From Spirosoma sp. (GTDB lineage Bacteria > Bacteroidota > Bacteroidia > Cytophagales > Spirosomataceae): a stretch of DNA of 64,000 nucleotides. Positions 61,825 to 64,000 of this stretch are shown piece by piece (the stretch's first letter is position 1; the number at the start of each line of letters is the position of its first letter). The stretch spans positions 186,001-250,000 of the forward strand of contig NZ_JAPLET010000019.1 in NCBI RefSeq assembly GCF_026391055.1, in the 5' to 3' direction. Below the pieces are notes generated by a model, which ran no database searches, was not told the origin of the DNA, and saw only the letters and a list, made by a program, of their open reading frames with translations. Made by a program: the position numbers and the translations under genes.

Positions 61825-64000
61825 CTATCGGTTCATTGAGATTAAAAACTCTTCATTGCTACGCGTACCTTTCATATGGCCTAGCAGAAAATCCATGCTT
61901 TCCATAGGATTCATGTCTGCCATATGCTTACGAAGAATCCAGACACGCTGCAATGTCTCTTTATCCAGTAACAGGTCTTCACGGCGCGTACCCGAAGCCA
62001 TAACATCGATAGCCGGATAAACGCGTTTGTTAGCCAGTTTGCGGTCGAGCTGAAGTTCCATGTTGCCGGTACCTTTGAACTCCTCAAAGATAACCTCGTC
62101 CATTTTAGAACCCGTATCAATCAATGCTGTAGCGATGATGGTAAGTGAACCGCCATTCTCAACATTTCGGGCCGCACCAAAGAAACGCTTAGGCCGATGC
62201 AGTGCATTCGCGTCGACACCACCCGACAGAATCTTGCCCGACGATGGAACGACGGTGTTATAAGCCCGCGCCAGACGTGTAATCGAATCCAATAAGATAA
62301 CTACATCATGACCACACTCAACCATCCGTTTCGCTTTTTCAAGAACCATGCTCGATACCTTCACATGCCGGTCGGCCTGCTCGTCGAAGGTTGATGAAAT
62401 CACTTCGGCGTTTACACTGCGCGCCATGTCGGTCACTTCCTCGGGACGTTCGTCAATCAGTAGTACGATGAGGTAAACCTCCGGGTGATTTTTCGTGATG
62501 GCGTTGGCAATTTCTTTAAGAAGAACTGTTTTACCAGTTTTGGGCTGGGCGACAATCATACCGCGCTGTCCTTTACCGATAGGAGCAAACAAGTCCAGGA
62601 CACGAGAGGAGTAGTTCTCCGGGCGGTTGCTCAAATGTAGTTGTTCTTCGGGGAAAAGTGGGGTCAGGTACTCAAACGGAATCCGATCCCGGATTTCCTC
62701 CGTCGTTTTGCCGTTAACCGTCGATACGCGAAGCAGTGCAAAATACTTTTCGCCTTCTTTTGGCGGACGAATGGCACCCCGTACGGTATCACCGGTTTTT
62801 AAGCCAAAGAGCTTGATCTGCGAAGGAGATACATAAATATCATCGGGGCTGGCTAAGTAGTTGTAGTCGGCAGAGCGTAGAAAGCCGTAGCCGCCATCCT
62901 GCATGATTTCCAGTACGCCTTCGTTGTCGATGATACCATCAAATTCGCGAATATGCTGGTTATACTGCCGCCTTATCCGATTCTGGTATTCCTGAGCTTC
63001 CCGCAAAGGTTGCGAAAGCTGAGGTTGAGCAGGTTGGTCGCTCTGACCGGATTCCGACTGAGGCTGCCCTTCCTGCGATTCGGCCGGTGCTCCTGCGGGC
63101 TCGACGACGGCGGTTGTTTCTGCGGCAACTGGCTGGCCTGATGGCTGCATGTTTGCCGCGTTGTCTTCCGTTACAACCGTCGGTGTCATGAACTCCTCAT
63201 CGGCCTGACCACCATAGTTCAGGCCCGACTCATCGGTTACAATACGCTGGGTACGGGGCCGTTGATCCCGGCGTTGAGAATTATCGCGTGGGCTATCGCT
63301 ACCATTTCGGTCGCGGTTCGCATCAAAACGAGGGCGGGCATCCCGTGGGCCTTGCGACGAGCCATCTGGCCGCGGGTTGCGCTGCTGGTTTAAATCCGGA
63401 CGGCCATTGCCGTTGCGGTCACTACGGGGTGGGGGTGTCCGGAAATTACGGTCAGATGATGAGCCATCACCTTCGTTGCGATTGCGAACGGGTTGGTTAA
63501 ACGAATTAGGCCGTTGCCCGGGATTCACAATGCGTTCCCGATTTTCACGGGGTTGACGTACCGGTTGGGGAGTCTCAGGCGCTGGTTCAGCGGTTGTGTT
63601 TTCGCTGGATGAAACTGGAGCCACAGCCGGAGTAGATGTTGTCTGCTCTGTAGCGGGCGAGGCTGTTATAGCGTTCACATCTGTAGACTTCTCTTCTGCC
63701 ACTGTGGGTTCGGAGACTGTCACCACTTCCGCTGCATCACGCTCGCGACGACCCCGCTGACGGGGTTTGGCAAGCTCGGGAGAGGGTGTTTCTGTGGCAG
63801 AAATCGTCGTTGTGTTTTCTACCGCTGTATTTTCTACAGGAAGGCTAACCGGGGCTGCATCGGCTGATGGAACGGCCTTTGTACGACGTCCACGACGCGG
63901 AGCTTCTTCTACTGAAGGCGTTTCCTCAACAGCCACCGGGCTTTCAGACTGTTGCTTTATGATTTCGTAAACGAGTTTTTCTTTTGTGAATTTGCTGATA
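61825..64000 (-). CDS. rho: Transcription termination factor Rho, 5' partial
   Basis: ATP-dependent RNA helicase that ends transcription. Seen: at the right edge the frame reads [15 protein letters not shown], part of the Rho_N domain; then an unusually long disordered region (roughly the next 300 residues) rich in Pro, Glu, Arg, Asn, Asp and Gly; the RNA-binding cold-shock-like domain ([41 protein letters not shown]); the P-loop AQPKTGKT and the Walker [10 protein letters not shown]; and the R-loop/Q-loop region. The frame is open to the window end; a GTG at 63936 is internal, so the true start is outside. Confidence 0.95.
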   Translation of the reverse strand, partial: ISKFTKEKLVYEIIKQQSESPVAVEETPSVEEAPRRGRRTKAVPSADAAPVSLPVENTAVENTTTISATETPSPELAKPRQRGRRERDAAEVVTVSEPTVAEEKSTDVNAITASPATEQTTSTPAVAPVSSSENTTAEPAPETPQPVRQPRENRERIVNPGQRPNSFNQPVRNRNEGDGSSSDRNFRTPPPRSDRNGNGRPDLNQQRNPRPDGSSQGPRDARPRFDANRDRNGSDSPRDNSQRRDQRPRTQRIVTDESGLNYGGQADEEFMTPTVVTEDNAANMQPSGQPVAAETTAVVEPAGAPAESQEGQPQSESGQSDQPAQPQLSQPLREAQEYQNRIRRQYNQHIREFDGIIDNEGVLEIMQDGGYGFLRSADYNYLASPDDIYVSPSQIKLFGLKTGDTVRGAIRPPKEGEKYFALLRVSTVNGKTTEEIRDRIPFEYLTPLFPEEQLHLSNRPENYSSRVLDLFAPIGKGQRGMIVAQPKTGKTVLLKEIANAITKNHPEVYLIVLLIDERPEEVTDMARSVNAEVISSTFDEQADRHVKVSSMVLEKAKRMVECGHDVVILLDSITRLARAYNTVVPSSGKILSGGVDANALHRPKRFFGAARNVENGGSLTIIATALIDTGSKMDEVIFEEFKGTGNMELQLDRKLANKRVYPAIDVMASGTRREDLLLDKETLQRVWILRKHMADMNPMESMDFLLGHMKGTRSNEEFLISMNR

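Noticed and set aside
63934-63936. GTG as start codon of rho
   Set aside because: The frame continues upstream to the window edge with Rho_N-like sequence ([12 protein letters not shown]), so this GTG is internal.

Overview
The window looks like chromosomal DNA of a Bacteroidota bacterium, most likely order Cytophagales and plausibly Spirosoma or a close relative (a genus-level guess from general knowledge, not a search). Support comes from a SusC/SusD outer-membrane pair, a FucP-type sugar porter, PVC-type heme and ThuA proteins, three cupin/AraC regulators, TTG/TAnnTTTG-like promoters with little Shine-Dalgarno signal, and a Rho factor with a long N/R/P/G-rich insertion. No rRNA, tRNA, CRISPR, integrase or transposase was seen.

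Region 1 (1-14.8 kb) is carbohydrate catabolism: a GH106-type alpha-L-rhamnosidase cut by the left edge, a GH3 enzyme, a FucP-family porter, a zinc polyol/sugar-acid dehydrogenase, a ThuA protein, a large SGNH/beta-propeller/cytochrome c protein, two TIM-barrel isomerase/epimerases and an alpha/beta hydrolase. Two mosaic palindromic repeats interrupt it. Region 2 (14.8-21.5 kb) holds small hypothetical proteins, a CXXC-less thioredoxin-like protein, a PAS histidine kinase overlapping a receiver-Crp hybrid regulator, DNA polymerase IV, and a gene-poor stretch with two candidate small ORFs. Region 3 (21.8-26.5 kb) is a SusC/SusD pair followed by a 27-bp-arm hairpin.

Region 4 (26.5-39.1 kb) groups redox enzymes (two aldo/keto reductases, an SDR, a CMD-family protein, an ABM monooxygenase-like protein, an IorAB-type molybdenum hydroxylase) with three AraC regulators and an M13 peptidase. 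A 41-bp motif is shared between the aldo/keto reductase-AraC intergenic region and the region upstream of the molybdenum hydroxylase.

Region 5 (39.4-49.9 kb, all minus strand) is the most striking. In transcription order it contains an FHA-like protein with an extra N-terminal domain, a 27-residue single-TM peptide, a membrane PP2C phosphatase, two tandem paralogous membrane Ser/Thr kinases, a 1323-residue fusion of a SEDS (RodA/FtsW) glycosyltransferase to a class B penicillin-binding protein, and a second FHA protein. The gene content mirrors the actinobacterial fhaA-fhaB-pstP-rodA-pbpA-pknA-pknB locus, but the polymerase and transpeptidase are one polypeptide and the kinases lack recognisable PASTA repeats. 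I infer a phospho-signalling module controlling peptidoglycan synthesis.

Region 6 (50-64 kb) has a GH20 hexosaminidase, a stand-alone receiver, a LytTR regulator, an ECF sigma factor, a WYL regulator with a GNAT protein, a predicted outer-membrane barrel, an OmpR-family regulator with a degenerate receiver pocket divergent from an orphan TolC-type protein, a sterol-desaturase-family enzyme, and Rho, which runs off the right edge. The regulator-tolC intergenic region carries two sets of four TTAA-centred repeats at exact 11-bp spacing, a good candidate binding array.
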